Virus record (IMG/VR): IMGVR_UViG_3300050821_002465
Coordinates: 1 to 32,716 of that record
Origin: a virus
Reading direction: 5' to 3' (one strand)
DNA length: 32,716 nucleotides
How positions within the stretch are numbered: the stretch's first letter is position 1; every line of letters starts with the position of its first letter. The notes beneath the pieces were generated by a model that made no database searches, had not been told where the DNA came from, and saw only the letters and a program-made list of their open reading frames with translations. Positions 1 to 7,088 of the stretch are shown here, piece by piece. A program made the translations under genes and the position numbers.

Positions 1-67
1 CTCCGACCAGCACGGCGACAGAGAACCAAGGTTCGGGGAGACAGATGGATTATCGGACGATAGTTAA
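1..67 (+). CDS. C-terminal end of an upstream gene (partial, tentative)
   Basis: Reading from base 2, the frame stays open to a TAA at 65-67 and would encode about 21 residues ending GLSDDS. If real, it is the tail of a gene that overlaps the sigma-factor start by 23 bases, the same overlap style seen elsewhere on this arm. The frame of the sigma gene is also open to the window edge, so this piece cannot be proven. Confidence 0.3.
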   Translation, partial: SDQHGDREPRFGETDGLSDDS

Positions 68-533
68 AAAAGTCGTGATGCGGTTCGGCCACGACAAAGC
101 CAAGGAAGACCGGGAAGATTTTGAGCAGGAATGCGAGATAGTTATTCTTGAGGAGAAAGATACTATAGATAAACTCTCGGAAGAAGACCAAAAGAAGTAT
201 GTTTATATTATCTGCAAAAATCGGATAATCAATTTGCTCAAGAAGACTAAATCGAGTTTATCCCTGTCAGTAGAAGAGGTTTTACGGGAGGCCGAAAACA
301 CGGAGCCAAAAGTCCAGAATATGGACGAGGTTGTGGATTCCGAGGCGGTAACAGAAAACCTAAACAAGTTGCCCGAGCCTTATGCCACGATTTTAGCCTT
401 GAGATATGGCATAGACTGCGACCCGAGAACTTTGGAAGAAGTTGCCGCCAGATTTTGTAAAAGCCCCCGGTGGGTGCAGAAACAAGAAGTAATAGCTTTA
501 GATAGATTACGGGAGATAATGAAGTGTCGATAG
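45..533 (+). CDS. RNA polymerase sigma-70-family factor (ECF-like)
   Basis: This 162-aa protein has the two-domain layout of a small sigma factor. Residues about 20-66 look like region 2 (DREDFEQECEIVIL to YVYIICKNRIINLLKK). Residues about 108-160 look like region 4, a helix-turn-helix beginning LPEPYATILALRYG and containing LEEVAARF and a WVQKQE recognition-type helix. Such a protein would redirect host RNA polymerase to phage promoters. The ATG follows GGGGAG at a normal distance, although the frame is open upstream to the window edge. The linker between the regions carries a copy of the dispersed palindrome (312-326), read as VQNMD. The next gene starts inside its last codons. Family assignment is fairly secure; the promoter it recognises is unknown. 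Confidence 0.75.
   Translation: MDYRTIVKKVVMRFGHDKAKEDREDFEQECEIVILEEKDTIDKLSEEDQKKYVYIICKNRIINLLKKTKSSLSLSVEEVLREAENTEPKVQNMDEVVDSEAVTENLNKLPEPYATILALRYGIDCDPRTLEEVAARFCKSPRWVQKQEVIALDRLREIMKCR
312..326 (+). repeat. Dispersed 15-bp palindrome, site 1
   Basis: GTCCAGAATATGGAC lies in the sigma gene, in sense orientation, and is read as VQNMD. Confidence 0.8.
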
Positions 534-859
534 CACAAGTTGTAGAAACTAAGGTAGAAATTAAATGTGACGGGCCGGATTGCCCAATTAGTTATAACTG
601 GAAACAAGAAGACGTTGGGGAAAACGCGGATAAACTCCCCGATCCCGTGTTTCGGTTTTTGATATTAGCCGGGTTTGTGGAAAACAAACACGTTTTCTGT
701 AGCAAATATTGCCTTCTACAGTGGCTAAAAACTTACGAAGCCCCGAAATCCCCCAGAGAAAAACGGGTAGCCGAGGAAGAAGCTAAAGTGGTTCAAGATG
801 CAAAGGACCGAGAAGCACAAAGGCTATTAGAAGTTGCTGAGAACGAGGGAATGCCGTGA
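524..859 (+). CDS. Small zinc-binding protein, unknown role
   Basis: The 111-aa protein starts at a GTG that overlaps the sigma gene by 10 bases. It has two cysteine pairs, C15/C20 (CDGPDC) and C59/C63 (FCSKYC followed by LLQWL). The second resembles the FCS/MYM type of treble-clef zinc finger. The C-terminal third (from about residue 78) is highly charged and probably a long helix (EEEAKVVQDAKDREAQRLLEV). The stop overlaps the next start as GTGA, so translation of the two is probably coupled. It could be a nucleic-acid-binding or transcription-modulating accessory of the neighbouring sigma factor; that is inference from position only. Confidence 0.6.
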   Translation: MSIAQVVETKVEIKCDGPDCPISYNWKQEDVGENADKLPDPVFRFLILAGFVENKHVFCSKYCLLQWLKTYEAPKSPREKRVAEEEAKVVQDAKDREAQRLLEVAENEGMP

Positions 860-1377
860 TCTATCTCGCGGGCGATGTCGATGCCGAAATGTATCTCAAT
901 TTAATGCGACGGCTGGACAAGCGCCCGAACAGAATCAACGTGATGATAAACTCACCAGGAGGCCATACTTGTACCGGACTCGGTATTTATGACCGCTTAA
1001 AAATGGTTAAAGACTGCACTATAACTGCCAACGGGGATTGTTCAAGCGCGGCCCTATTGATTTTACAGGCCGCTAAAGTACGCCGAGCCACATTGCATAC
1101 GAGTTTTGTAATCCACCTGTCTTCGGTAACTACGGCGTGCGAATGTGAAGAGTGCAAAGCCCACACCCCTAGCGCAGAAGACATGGCTGTAAAAACCTGC
1201 CTGGACTTCATACTTCAGAAAGTTTACAGGTATAGAATATCAGAAGATAGTTTAGTACGGGCGTTGAGGCAAAAGTGTTTCGGGGTGGAAAAGGCTTTGG
1301 AGTGGGGGATTATTGACGAGATTTACACAGGGGAAAAAGTCCAGAAAATGGACTTTGGAGGGAATAGTGGACGTTAA
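856..1377 (+). CDS. ClpP-like serine protease (S14 family)
   Basis: The 173-aa protein has the ClpP/crotonase-like signature: INSPGG at 31-36, a nucleophile motif GDCSSAALL with likely catalytic Ser64, and FVIH with His87. The C-terminal motif EKALEWGIIDEI matches the family's end of domain. The third member of the triad is not evident: the Asp expected a few residues before that motif appears to be Gln139. Another oddity is a CECEEC stretch at 95-100, in the region that leads to the handle helix. It is shorter than bacterial ClpP (about 190-200 aa). The start is a GTG in a GTGA overlap. Phages use such proteins as capsid maturation proteases, but this one is far from the capsid genes and a Clp ATPase is encoded at 18481-19494, so a Clp-type complex is also possible. 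Confidence 0.8.
   Translation: MIYLAGDVDAEMYLNLMRRLDKRPNRINVMINSPGGHTCTGLGIYDRLKMVKDCTITANGDCSSAALLILQAAKVRRATLHTSFVIHLSSVTTACECEECKAHTPSAEDMAVKTCLDFILQKVYRYRISEDSLVRALRQKCFGVEKALEWGIIDEIYTGEKVQKMDFGGNSGR
1339..1353 (+). repeat. Dispersed 15-bp palindrome, site 2
   Basis: GTCCAGAAAATGGAC, consensus copy in sense orientation, lies near the 3' end of the ClpP-like gene and is read as VQKMD. It sits 14 bases upstream of the next gene's start. Confidence 0.85.
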
Positions 1378-1795
1378 CAACTACGTACTGAGCCTAGCCG
1401 CTTTAACCGCTTGGAGAGAAGAACGCGGTGGAGGTTTAAATTCGATGCTAGCGGTTATGTTTGTGATTAAAAACCGCGCAAACGCCAATTGGAATGGCGG
1501 CGACGTGTATAAAATCATAACTGCAAAAAACCAGTTCGACAGTATCGTTATGAAAGGCGATCCAAACACAGTAGAATATCCAGACCCCCGAGACCCGGTA
1601 TTTCAGAAAGTCTGTCAATACGCGGACGGGATTTTTGATGGGACGACAGCAGATAATTTGACTATGGGGAGTCTGTATTATGCTGACCTCAATAGCCCCG
1701 GATATAATAAAACAGGTTGGTTCGAAATGAACATCGTCCGGTCCCCGAATCATCCGAGACTTGCAACACTGGGATCAACTTCATTTTTTAAGTGA
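1367..1795 (+). CDS. SleB-like cell-wall hydrolase (endolysin candidate)
   Basis: The protein of about 142 aa matches the hydrolase_2/SleB pattern: LAALTAWREERGG with the expected catalytic Glu, then LAVMFVIKNRANA, a KNQF motif, and GSLYYAD near the C-terminus. Members cleave peptidoglycan glycan strands. The frame extends upstream to 1313, but the GTG at 1367 follows GGAGG by six bases and avoids most of the overlap with the ClpP-like gene, so it is preferred. No signal peptide or membrane segment is visible, so export would need a holin or another route. The role in host lysis is inferred; a role in DNA entry is less likely because it lies outside the virion cluster. Confidence 0.75.
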   Translation: MDVNNYVLSLAALTAWREERGGGLNSMLAVMFVIKNRANANWNGGDVYKIITAKNQFDSIVMKGDPNTVEYPDPRDPVFQKVCQYADGIFDGTTADNLTMGSLYYADLNSPGYNKTGWFEMNIVRSPNHPRLATLGSTSFFK

Positions 1796-1801
1796 GGAAC
1801 A

Positions 1802-1987
1802 ATGCCCATTTACGAGTTTATTTGTCCTAAACATGGAAAATTTGAAGCAGTGACTCCTATCGGAACAGAGAAATTGCCCTGCCCCGATAGGCATAAATAC
1901 GTTGGAGACACTTGTAGAAGAGAGTCTTTTCGGGTGGATTGGTCTGTGCCAAGTCGCCGTAACCCGGATGCAGGTATACAACGCTAA
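1802..1987 (+). CDS. FmdB-like zinc-ribbon protein
   Basis: The 61-aa protein opens MPIYEFICPKHG, the usual start of FmdB-family zinc ribbons (MPxYEYxCxxCG). Here the first pair is C8/H11 and the second is C27/C38, so the site is modified. GAGG precedes the ATG. Phages often carry such minimal zinc ribbons; their function is not established. The stop overlaps the ATG of the next small gene (TAATG). Confidence 0.65.
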   Translation: MPIYEFICPKHGKFEAVTPIGTEKLPCPDRHKYVGDTCRRESFRVDWSVPSRRNPDAGIQR

Positions 1988-2163
1988 TGCCAATGTTTGA
2001 TCCTAACTTTTATATAAATCTCCGATGTAAATATTGTGGATATTACTGGAGCATAGATATTGAGTGTTTTAACGCCGATAAGCAGTTTTTAATTAAAGCC
2101 CATGAAGCAAAAACCTGTCGTCGTTGTGGGAAGAGGAAGGCGTATCGGAGAATAGACCCGTGA
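1987..2163 (+). CDS. 58-aa zinc-ribbon protein
   Basis: The frame opens at the ATG overlapping the previous stop and encodes a 58-aa protein starting MPMFDPNFYI. It contains two CxxC pairs, CKYC and CRRC, spaced as in a zinc ribbon, and a basic C-terminus (GKRKAYRRIDP). Its TGA overlaps the GTG of the next gene. Length, cysteine pattern and the two overlapping junctions make it a credible gene. Function is unknown; DNA or RNA binding is plausible. Confidence 0.6.
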   Translation: MPMFDPNFYINLRCKYCGYYWSIDIECFNADKQFLIKAHEAKTCRRCGKRKAYRRIDP

Positions 2164-2411
2164 AACCAAAACCCGTACCCACAATCGAGAAATTTTTACT
2201 CGATAAAGTAGATGAGTTAATCGAAAAACTCGTACAATCAGAATCTAACCGGCGGCAGGCCGAAATGAATTTTGAGATTATGCAGGATACCATAGAGAAA
2301 ATGGCCATGCGCCCGGTAATTATCGGGCTAACCGACGAGCAGGTAAATAAAATAGTTGACGGGGTTGCTAAACTTGTGATAGACTCAGTAGGTAAACCCG
2401 TTATACACTAG
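2160..2411 (+). CDS. Small helical hypothetical protein
   Basis: The protein of about 83 aa starts at a GTG within the preceding TGA (GTGA); the frame is open further upstream to 2124 but that would overlap the zinc-ribbon gene. After a Pro/Lys-rich start it is predicted to be mainly helical (FLLDKVDELIEKLVQSESNRRQAEMNFEIMQDTIEKM), probably a short coiled coil. The end is hydrophobic (VDGVAKLVIDSVGKPVIH). No family is recognised. Confidence 0.5.
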   Translation: MKPKPVPTIEKFLLDKVDELIEKLVQSESNRRQAEMNFEIMQDTIEKMAMRPVIIGLTDEQVNKIVDGVAKLVIDSVGKPVIH

Positions 2412-2419
2412 GAGCAGAT

Positions 2420-2632
2420 ATGAAATATAATATTGGGGATTCGGTAGTAGTGAGAGATGGAAGGGCGAGAATGTACAAAGCCACAATTACGGATACGTGG
2501 CCCGATGATAAAATCCCCGGCGATGATGCTGTAGTGGAAATAGAACACGAAAGTTTATTTGGAATAAAAGTAAAAGAATTAGTTCACGTTATCTGCATCG
2601 AGGCTCTGAAACCCCGTGTCAAAAAAGGATAA
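2420..2632 (+). CDS. Small hypothetical protein, possible SH3-like barrel
   Basis: The 70-aa protein follows a good AGGAG site. Its pattern of short strands (YNIGDSVVVRDGRARMYKATITDTW, then VVEIEHESLFGIKVKELVHVICIEAL) suggests a small beta barrel such as an SH3- or KOW-like fold. No specific family is recognised. It overlaps the next gene by 17 bases in a different frame. Confidence 0.5.
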   Translation: MKYNIGDSVVVRDGRARMYKATITDTWPDDKIPGDDAVVEIEHESLFGIKVKELVHVICIEALKPRVKKG

Positions 2633-3026
2633 ATACTACCTAAAGAAATACGGGATTACCGAGGAAGAAGTCCAGAAAATGGACGAGGAGCAGGAAGGTG
2701 TATGCGCTAGTTGTGGAAAACCGTATAAAATTCTTCACGTTGACCACGACCATAAGTGGCGGTATGTGCCTATAGAAGTATACCCTAAAAGCAATTCTAC
2801 GTGGAGTTTTGTGTCTACGGCGTTTTATAATGGGATACAATTTATCAGTGGCGGAAACACCCGGCTACAGGCCAGAAAAGAAATGAAACTACTACTACAA
2901 CGGGAAAGTGTCAGAGGCAGAATTTGTTGGCCAGATAACCGTTTAATTAGGCTAGCCTACGACGACCCGGTAAGACTAAGAAAAGCCGCAGAATACTTGG
3001 AGAGATGGAATGGCAAAGGAAGTTAA
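2616..3026 (+). CDS. Endonuclease VII-like HNH nuclease
   Basis: The 136-aa protein has the recognisable endonuclease VII layout: ITEEEVQKMDEEQEGVCASCGKP, then LHVDHDH (HNH core, residues 40-46), and an end resembling the family's DDPxxLRKAAEYLERW. These enzymes resolve branched DNA before packaging. Two oddities are visible. About 50 residues separate the HNH core from the second half, longer than usual, and the second zinc-binding pair is incomplete: ICWPDNR where the family normally has CxxC. The dispersed palindrome is written across the normally conserved ITEEEYxxMxEEQ segment. The start is a GTG. Cleavage activity is uncertain given the missing cysteine. Confidence 0.75.
   Translation: MSKKDKYYLKKYGITEEEVQKMDEEQEGVCASCGKPYKILHVDHDHKWRYVPIEVYPKSNSTWSFVSTAFYNGIQFISGGNTRLQARKEMKLLLQRESVRGRICWPDNRLIRLAYDDPVRLRKAAEYLERWNGKGS
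2670..2684 (+). repeat. Dispersed 15-bp palindrome, site 3
   Basis: GTCCAGAAAATGGAC, sense orientation, is read as VQKMD inside the conserved N-terminal segment of the endonuclease VII-like gene. Confidence 0.85.
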
Positions 3027-4236
3027 ACGAGTTTGTCCAGAATGTGGACAAGAGAAGCTATTCAGAAGTGACCAAAAAACGTGCGGATGCGTGAACGTAA
3101 AACCCGCAGAATCTAGCGAAGTATCTGGGGACGACTGGACAATTACACTACCAAAAACCCGCATACATACCCTAGAGCAGTTGCTGACATATTTTGAAGT
3201 TGATTTGTCTGTCTGGGAAGTAAAACGATTTATTTGCAATAAATGGGAAGTGGCTGCGAAGGATGCTCTAGACGAACTTCAAGTAGAACCATTATATCAA
3301 GTTAAAGCTTTTCTAGAACGCAAGACAAACATTATATTTGCCAAGAAAGAGATTGAGGGCCTAAAAGAAGAAGCCAAAGCTGCTGCTAAGAACCCGTTCA
3401 AGATAAAGAAAAACCCGCTAACAGGCGGGTATATGCTAGAAATAAATCTTATTGACCATCACTTTGGCAAGATGGCTTGGCAGGTGGAAACCGGGCATCC
3501 CAACTACGATATCCACATAGCTGTGGATTTGTTTTGGCGAGCATTCAACGCAATCCTGGCCCAGACCAAAGGGTTTAATTTTGACGAGATTTATTTTATA
3601 GTTGGTAATGACCTGTTCAATTCAGACGACGTGCAAGGCAGAACCACCAGCGGAACCCATGTTAGCACTGACGCCCGGTTTTATAAAGTGTTCTCCAAAG
3701 TTCGCAGTCTGACAATTCAAGCTATAGAAGTTCTACGAGAATACTCCAAGATGGTGCGAGTTATTATGGTCAGCGGAAACCACGATAAGCTATCTGTGTG
3801 GCATCTAGGAGACTCACTAGAATGCTTCTTCCATAAGTACAAAGACGTTATAATAGACAACCGACCATTGTACTATAAGTACTATCAGTTTGGACAGGTA
3901 ATGTTGATGTTCACGCACGGAGATTTGGGTAAGAAAGCAAACTACCCGCTAATGATGGCCACAGAACAATCTGAAATGTTCGGCAATACTAAGTTCCGGG
4001 AAGTACACGTAGGCCACAAGCACTTCAAGGAAGTAATCGAAGACCACGGAGTTAGAGTTAGACAATTACCCGCCCTGTGCCCACCGGATCGCTGGCACGC
4101 GGAAAACGGATACACCGGAAACCTGAGACAAACAGAAGCGTTTATCTGGAACGAATCTAAAGGTTTAGTGGGAACGGTAATTTATACAGACGACGATTTG
4201 ATGATTCCGCCGCCCACAGAACCGGAAAAAGAATAA
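3010..4236 (+). CDS. Metallophosphoesterase with N-terminal zinc ribbon
   Basis: The 408-aa protein starts with a CPECG...CGC zinc-ribbon-like segment (residues 9-27). The catalytic domain begins near residue 140 and shows the calcineurin-like motifs in order: LIDHHFG (about 147-153), VGND (about 198-201), SGNHD (about 255-259), THGD (about 302-305) and GHKH (about 338-341). These coordinate two metal ions. Between ribbon and domain lies a charged helical stretch. Phage members are often annotated as Mre11/SbcD-like nucleases or phosphatases. Next to RecA and endonuclease VII a role in DNA repair or recombination is likely, but substrate is not shown. Its stop overlaps the recA start as TAATG. 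Confidence 0.8.
   Translation: MAKEVKRVCPECGQEKLFRSDQKTCGCVNVKPAESSEVSGDDWTITLPKTRIHTLEQLLTYFEVDLSVWEVKRFICNKWEVAAKDALDELQVEPLYQVKAFLERKTNIIFAKKEIEGLKEEAKAAAKNPFKIKKNPLTGGYMLEINLIDHHFGKMAWQVETGHPNYDIHIAVDLFWRAFNAILAQTKGFNFDEIYFIVGNDLFNSDDVQGRTTSGTHVSTDARFYKVFSKVRSLTIQAIEVLREYSKMVRVIMVSGNHDKLSVWHLGDSLECFFHKYKDVIIDNRPLYYKYYQFGQVMLMFTHGDLGKKANYPLMMATEQSEMFGNTKFREVHVGHKHFKEVIEDHGVRVRQLPALCPPDRWHAENGYTGNLRQTEAFIWNESKGLVGTVIYTDDDLMIPPPTEPEKE
3035..3049 (+). repeat. Dispersed 15-bp palindrome, site 4
   Basis: GTCCAGAATGTGGAC overlaps the zinc-ribbon codons of the metallophosphoesterase, read as CPECGQ, a frame different from most other sites. Confidence 0.65.
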
Positions 4237-5216
4237 TGCCTAGCGTAAAAGAGTCTTTGGAAAATATAACTAAGATGTTTGGTAAGGGGTCTGTGTTTGT
4301 GTTGGGAAAAAATGAAAAGTTAGACATAGAAAGCATTCCCACAAACATAGCCTCAGTAGACGAAATACTTGGTATTGGGGGTTTTCCTCGCGGCAGGGTC
4401 GTGGAAATATACGGCCCGGAATCTGGAGGCAAGACCACGCTAACTTTGCACATCATAGCTGCCGCTCAAAAACTGGGTGGGACGTGTGCATTTGTGGATG
4501 CCGAGTGCTCACTAGACCCGAAATACGCCCGTAAATTAGGAGTTGATACAGATAATCTAATTGTAAGCCAGCCGGATAATGGTGAGCAAGCGCTTGAGAT
4601 CGTAGAAGAATTAGTCAAGTCCACGGGAGTCGATGTGATTGTCGTAGACTCTGTATCTGCTTTGGTTCCTAAAGCGGAACTTGAAGGACAAATGGGGGAC
4701 GCCCAGATGGGACTTCAGGCTCGGCTAATGTCTCAAGCTTTGAGAAAACTAACAGCTATAACTTCTAAATCTAAAACCTGTATTATCTTCATAAATCAGC
4801 TTAGAGAAAAAATAGGCGTGATGTTTGGAAATCCAGAAACGACCACCGGAGGTCGCGCTCTAAAATTTTACAGTTCTATCCGGATTGACATACGTAGGAT
4901 ACAAGCCATCAAAGATGGGGATCGGGTTATCGGGGCCAGAACTAAAATTAAAGTGGTAAAAAATAAATGCGCGGCTCCGTTTAAAGAGACGGAGGTAGAC
5001 ATACTCTATGGCGAGGGTATTAGTTCCGAGTCAGATTTACTAGATAAAGCTGTCGAGGCGGGAGTAGTTGACAAAGCTGGGGCGGGATGGTATAGTTTTG
5101 GAGGGGAAAAACTTGGGCAGGGTAAAGAGAATGTGCGAGTCTTTCTTCAGCAGAATTTGGAGACAAAAGACCGAATCTACAAAGCTGTCCAGAAAATGGA
5201 CAAGGAAGTGTTATGA
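4236..5216 (+). CDS. recA: RecA recombinase
   Basis: The 326-aa protein is a near full-length RecA. Walker A is GPESGGKT at 60-67, the catalytic Glu lies in [10 protein letters not shown], Walker B is VDVIVVDS near 130, and the L2 DNA-binding loop is recognisable in [21 protein letters not shown]. The C-terminal domain is shorter than in bacterial RecA (about 350 aa), and the last residues are an arm carrying VQKMD encoded by a palindrome copy. It would form filaments on single-stranded DNA for recombination-dependent replication or repair. The start is coupled to the upstream metallophosphoesterase, and the stop overlaps the next ATG (TTATGA). Confidence 0.95.
   Translation: MPSVKESLENITKMFGKGSVFVLGKNEKLDIESIPTNIASVDEILGIGGFPRGRVVEIYGPESGGKTTLTLHIIAAAQKLGGTCAFVDAECSLDPKYARKLGVDTDNLIVSQPDNGEQALEIVEELVKSTGVDVIVVDSVSALVPKAELEGQMGDAQMGLQARLMSQALRKLTAITSKSKTCIIFINQLREKIGVMFGNPETTTGGRALKFYSSIRIDIRRIQAIKDGDRVIGARTKIKVVKNKCAAPFKETEVDILYGEGISSESDLLDKAVEAGVVDKAGAGWYSFGGEKLGQGKENVRVFLQQNLETKDRIYKAVQKMDKEVL
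5068..5096 (+). promoter_or_regulatory. Sigma-70-like promoter inside recA
   Basis: TTGACA is followed after exactly 17 bases by TATAGT, a near-consensus pair on the + strand in the 3' part of recA. It could drive the downstream Zn-domain, GroES and small genes. It lies in coding sequence, so chance is possible. The GIY-YIG gene promoter (27151-27179) uses the same -10 hexamer and spacing. Confidence 0.45.
5187..5201 (+). repeat. Dispersed 15-bp palindrome, site 5
   Basis: GTCCAGAAAATGGAC, sense orientation, lies at the very end of recA and is read as VQKMD. Confidence 0.85.
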
Positions 5217-5731
5217 AAAAGAAAAGTCAAATGGCTATTGGCGGGAAGATTAAAAAGCCAAAAACCAAACAAGAAAAACAACACGCCAAGCAGATGAAGG
5301 CTTTGCAGGAACAGGTTAAAAAAGAGAGAAAGAAACAGCAAGACGACTGTTCCCATACGCTAGCTTGCAATCCTCTGAGTGTTTCTGTTGATTTATTTAA
5401 CCGAGCATCAATAGCGTGGCACAGATTTAATGATGGGATTGTAAGAGGGGTCTGTACTAACTGCCAACGGGTTTTTGTTCCCGAAGATAAAGACTACGAG
5501 TACCAAAGAAAGCGGACCACAGTAAATCAGTTATCCGAGGCAGTGTCAACCTCGGGAAATAGTGGTTACAGTACCATACCAAATAACCAATCGGAGTTAG
5601 AAAATCTATCGGAGTTAGAAAATCTATCGGATGAGGAAATTGTTGATATATTTAAAGAACTTAGGAAAGCCAAAAACCCCGAAACAGGACTTGACGAACA
5701 CCGATACATACCAATCGAGGAAACCTTCTAA
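5213..5731 (+). CDS. Zn-domain protein, paralogue of the 20250-20753 gene
   Basis: The 172-aa protein has a very basic N-terminus (residues 1-44, Lys/Gln-rich helix). A compact zinc-binding domain follows: [22 protein letters not shown] ... VCTNCQRVF. The rest is acidic, with a perfect 18-bp tandem repeat giving [13 protein letters not shown]. The zinc domain closely matches DACPHIMACNPLSSTRDMFNRS...CTNCQKVVW in the protein at 20250-20753 on the other arm. Function is unknown; the basic tail suggests nucleic-acid binding. It is coupled to recA by an ATGA overlap. Confidence 0.65.
   Translation: MKKKSQMAIGGKIKKPKTKQEKQHAKQMKALQEQVKKERKKQQDDCSHTLACNPLSVSVDLFNRASIAWHRFNDGIVRGVCTNCQRVFVPEDKDYEYQRKRTTVNQLSEAVSTSGNSGYSTIPNNQSELENLSELENLSDEEIVDIFKELRKAKNPETGLDEHRYIPIEETF
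5591..5631 (+). repeat. 18-bp direct tandem repeat, 2.3 copies
   Basis: Two perfect 18-base units plus a partial third begin at 5591, 5609 and 5627. The unit is a multiple of three and encodes SELENL, so it can expand or contract without a frameshift. Confidence 0.85.
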
Positions 5732-5849
5732 ATGGACTCCGAAAAGGATTAACGAGTTGGCTTTGGAGATATCGAAAGAAGTTAACGGGGACCAGTGGGT
5801 GCGGGTAAAGTACAAAGTAGAGTATATTTTGAGGAGAGACTTGTTATGA
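5631..5849 (+). CDS. Small basic hypothetical protein
   Basis: A 72-aa frame overlaps the previous gene by about 100 bases and ends in ATGA with the groES start, so it is probably translated and coupled to groES. The C-terminal half ([39 protein letters not shown]) lies mostly beyond the overlap and looks like a genuine helical protein. The start is uncertain: the ATG at 5631 is used here, but a shorter form from an alternative start near 5700 would reduce the overlap. No family is recognised. Confidence 0.4.
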   Translation: MRKLLIYLKNLGKPKTPKQDLTNTDTYQSRKPSKWTPKRINELALEISKEVNGDQWVRVKYKVEYILRRDLL

Positions 5850-6094
5850 AAGCAGTTGGGGATCGTTTGGTGGTGGAGCAAAAACCAGTTGAAGAAAGTA
5901 AGTATGACAAATTCATACCCGAGCAGTTTAAAGAAAAACCACAAACGGGAATTGTAATATCTGCGGGAGAAGACATTGCCAACATAAAAGACGGGGATAC
6001 TGTGGTTTTTGGAAAATATTCGGGAACCGAGTTTGAGTTGTCGGGAAAGAAATACCTGATTTTGAGACAAGACGAGATTTTAGTTGTACTGTAA
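5846..6094 (+). CDS. groES: GroES-type co-chaperonin
   Basis: The 82-aa protein matches Cpn10: MKAVGDRLVVEQKPVEE at the start, a Lys/Glu-rich mobile-loop region (residues about 18-34), GIVISAGED, then GDTVVFGKYSGTEFELSGKKYLILRQDEILVVL at the end. The mobile loop would contact the host GroEL apical domain. At 82 aa it is slightly shorter than bacterial GroES (about 95 aa). Phage co-chaperonins such as T4 gp31 adapt host GroEL to fold the major capsid protein, and the same use is likely here. The ATG follows GAGGAGAG at a good distance. Confidence 0.85.
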   Translation: MKAVGDRLVVEQKPVEESKYDKFIPEQFKEKPQTGIVISAGEDIANIKDGDTVVFGKYSGTEFELSGKKYLILRQDEILVVL

Positions 6095-6103
6095 AGCGAG
6101 TCT

Positions 6104-6346
6104 ATGAAGCTAGTAGTCGCAGGAAGCTACTCAGAGTTTTGTGATTACTGTCGGGAGCACGGCTTAAACCCGCATTCAAGACCCCGTGTAGTCAGGTATG
6201 TAAAAAGTTACGAGGATTTTGTCGGTGTCGAGTCGGCGGAACTAATTTTCGGTGGCGGGTTTAAGAAAAACCCGGTATATCAAAATGAAGAAACTTGGAG
6301 TTTTTTGATGGAGTATGGAAAGTCCAGAAAATGGACAGGAATATAA
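6104..6346 (+). CDS. Hypothetical protein
   Basis: The 80-aa protein begins MKLVVAGSYSEFCDYCREHGLNP and later has VRYVKSYEDFVGVESAELIFGGGF. The pattern suggests a small alpha/beta domain. I recall similar small proteins in phages as unassigned, but no function is known to me. The C-terminus is written over by a palindrome copy in the SRKWT frame. Confidence 0.55.
   Translation: MKLVVAGSYSEFCDYCREHGLNPHSRPRVVRYVKSYEDFVGVESAELIFGGGFKKNPVYQNEETWSFLMEYGKSRKWTGI
6322..6336 (+). repeat. Dispersed 15-bp palindrome, site 6
   Basis: GTCCAGAAAATGGAC, sense orientation, is read as SRKWT. The identical DNA is read in a different frame from sites 2, 3 and 5. Confidence 0.85.
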
Positions 6347-6358
6347 AAGGAGGGCCTA

Positions 6359-6568
6359 ATGGCCAAATCACAGTTGTTTGAATATGCAGTGTTGTATCAT
6401 CCCCGTAAGACCAAGGACGAAGAAAACCCGAAGACAGTGGTAATCGTGCAACCAACCACCATTCTAGCTGAAAACCAGAATGAGGTTAGTATCCGAGTTG
6501 CCCGAGAACTGCCTGCGGAATATGTAGACAAGATCAACGAACTGGAAATCCAAGTATGCCCTTTTTAA
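6359..6568 (+). CDS. Hypothetical protein
   Basis: The 69-aa protein starts MAKSQLFEYAVLYHPRKTKDE after a GGAGG site. It appears as a compact alpha/beta domain (VVIVQPTTILAENQNEVSIRVARELPAEYVDKINELEIQV). No domain is recognised. Its last codons overlap the next start by 13 bases. Confidence 0.6.
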   Translation: MAKSQLFEYAVLYHPRKTKDEENPKTVVIVQPTTILAENQNEVSIRVARELPAEYVDKINELEIQVCPF

Positions 6569-6858
6569 CCCGCCCCAGTTTGTTTTTTAGAGAACCGCAG
6601 GTGGGAGACGGATACAAGCCCGCAGCAGTGTACTCTACTGGGGCCATAAACAACGCCACTTTACCGAACACCACGGCAATTTATTATGAAAGAACTGATC
6701 CCGGAAATTGTTCTGACCTAAGCGCAGGCATGGCCGACATCTTGAAATACTCAAGTAGAAACGCATCCTACAAGATGGACCCAAAATCGGCGGTCAATTT
6801 TACCAAAACGAGTAATTCAACAAGTTATAACGCGGGCGCCATAACGAGGGTAAATTGA
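6556..6858 (+). CDS. Hypothetical protein
   Basis: The 100-aa protein starts at an ATG inside the previous gene's end. It is rich in Asn, Ser, Thr and Ala and low in charge, unlike its neighbours. No family, signal peptide or membrane segment is evident. The stop overlaps the next start (TTGA). Confidence 0.45.
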   Translation: MPFLTRPSLFFREPQVGDGYKPAAVYSTGAINNATLPNTTAIYYERTDPGNCSDLSAGMADILKYSSRNASYKMDPKSAVNFTKTSNSTSYNAGAITRVN

Positions 6859-7088
6859 TCATCCGTCTAACAATAGAAGATGATAACGGGGAAGTGTTCT
6901 GGGAAGACGAGCGGGATGCCTGCCACCCGTTTGACTTTAAACTTCCGCCCGACCGCCCGGTAAGAGGGAAAAAACACCTGTTCTATGGGTATATTTTTCA
7001 GCCCATCGTAAAAGCAGTTTATCAGGAACAGGGAGAAACTAAAACACCATTTCCCCCGGAAACATTTGCTTCAACCGTTGATAAGTAG
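6855..7088 (+). CDS. Hypothetical protein, last gene of the + arm
   Basis: The 77-aa protein begins at a TTG in a TTGA overlap. It reads IIRLTIEDDNGEVFWEDERDACHPFDFKLPP, a plausible small beta-rich domain. Its last 50 bases overlap, antisense, the 3' end of the 1299-aa virion gene. No family is recognised. Confidence 0.45.
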   Translation: MIIRLTIEDDNGEVFWEDERDACHPFDFKLPPDRPVRGKKHLFYGYIFQPIVKAVYQEQGETKTPFPPETFASTVDK

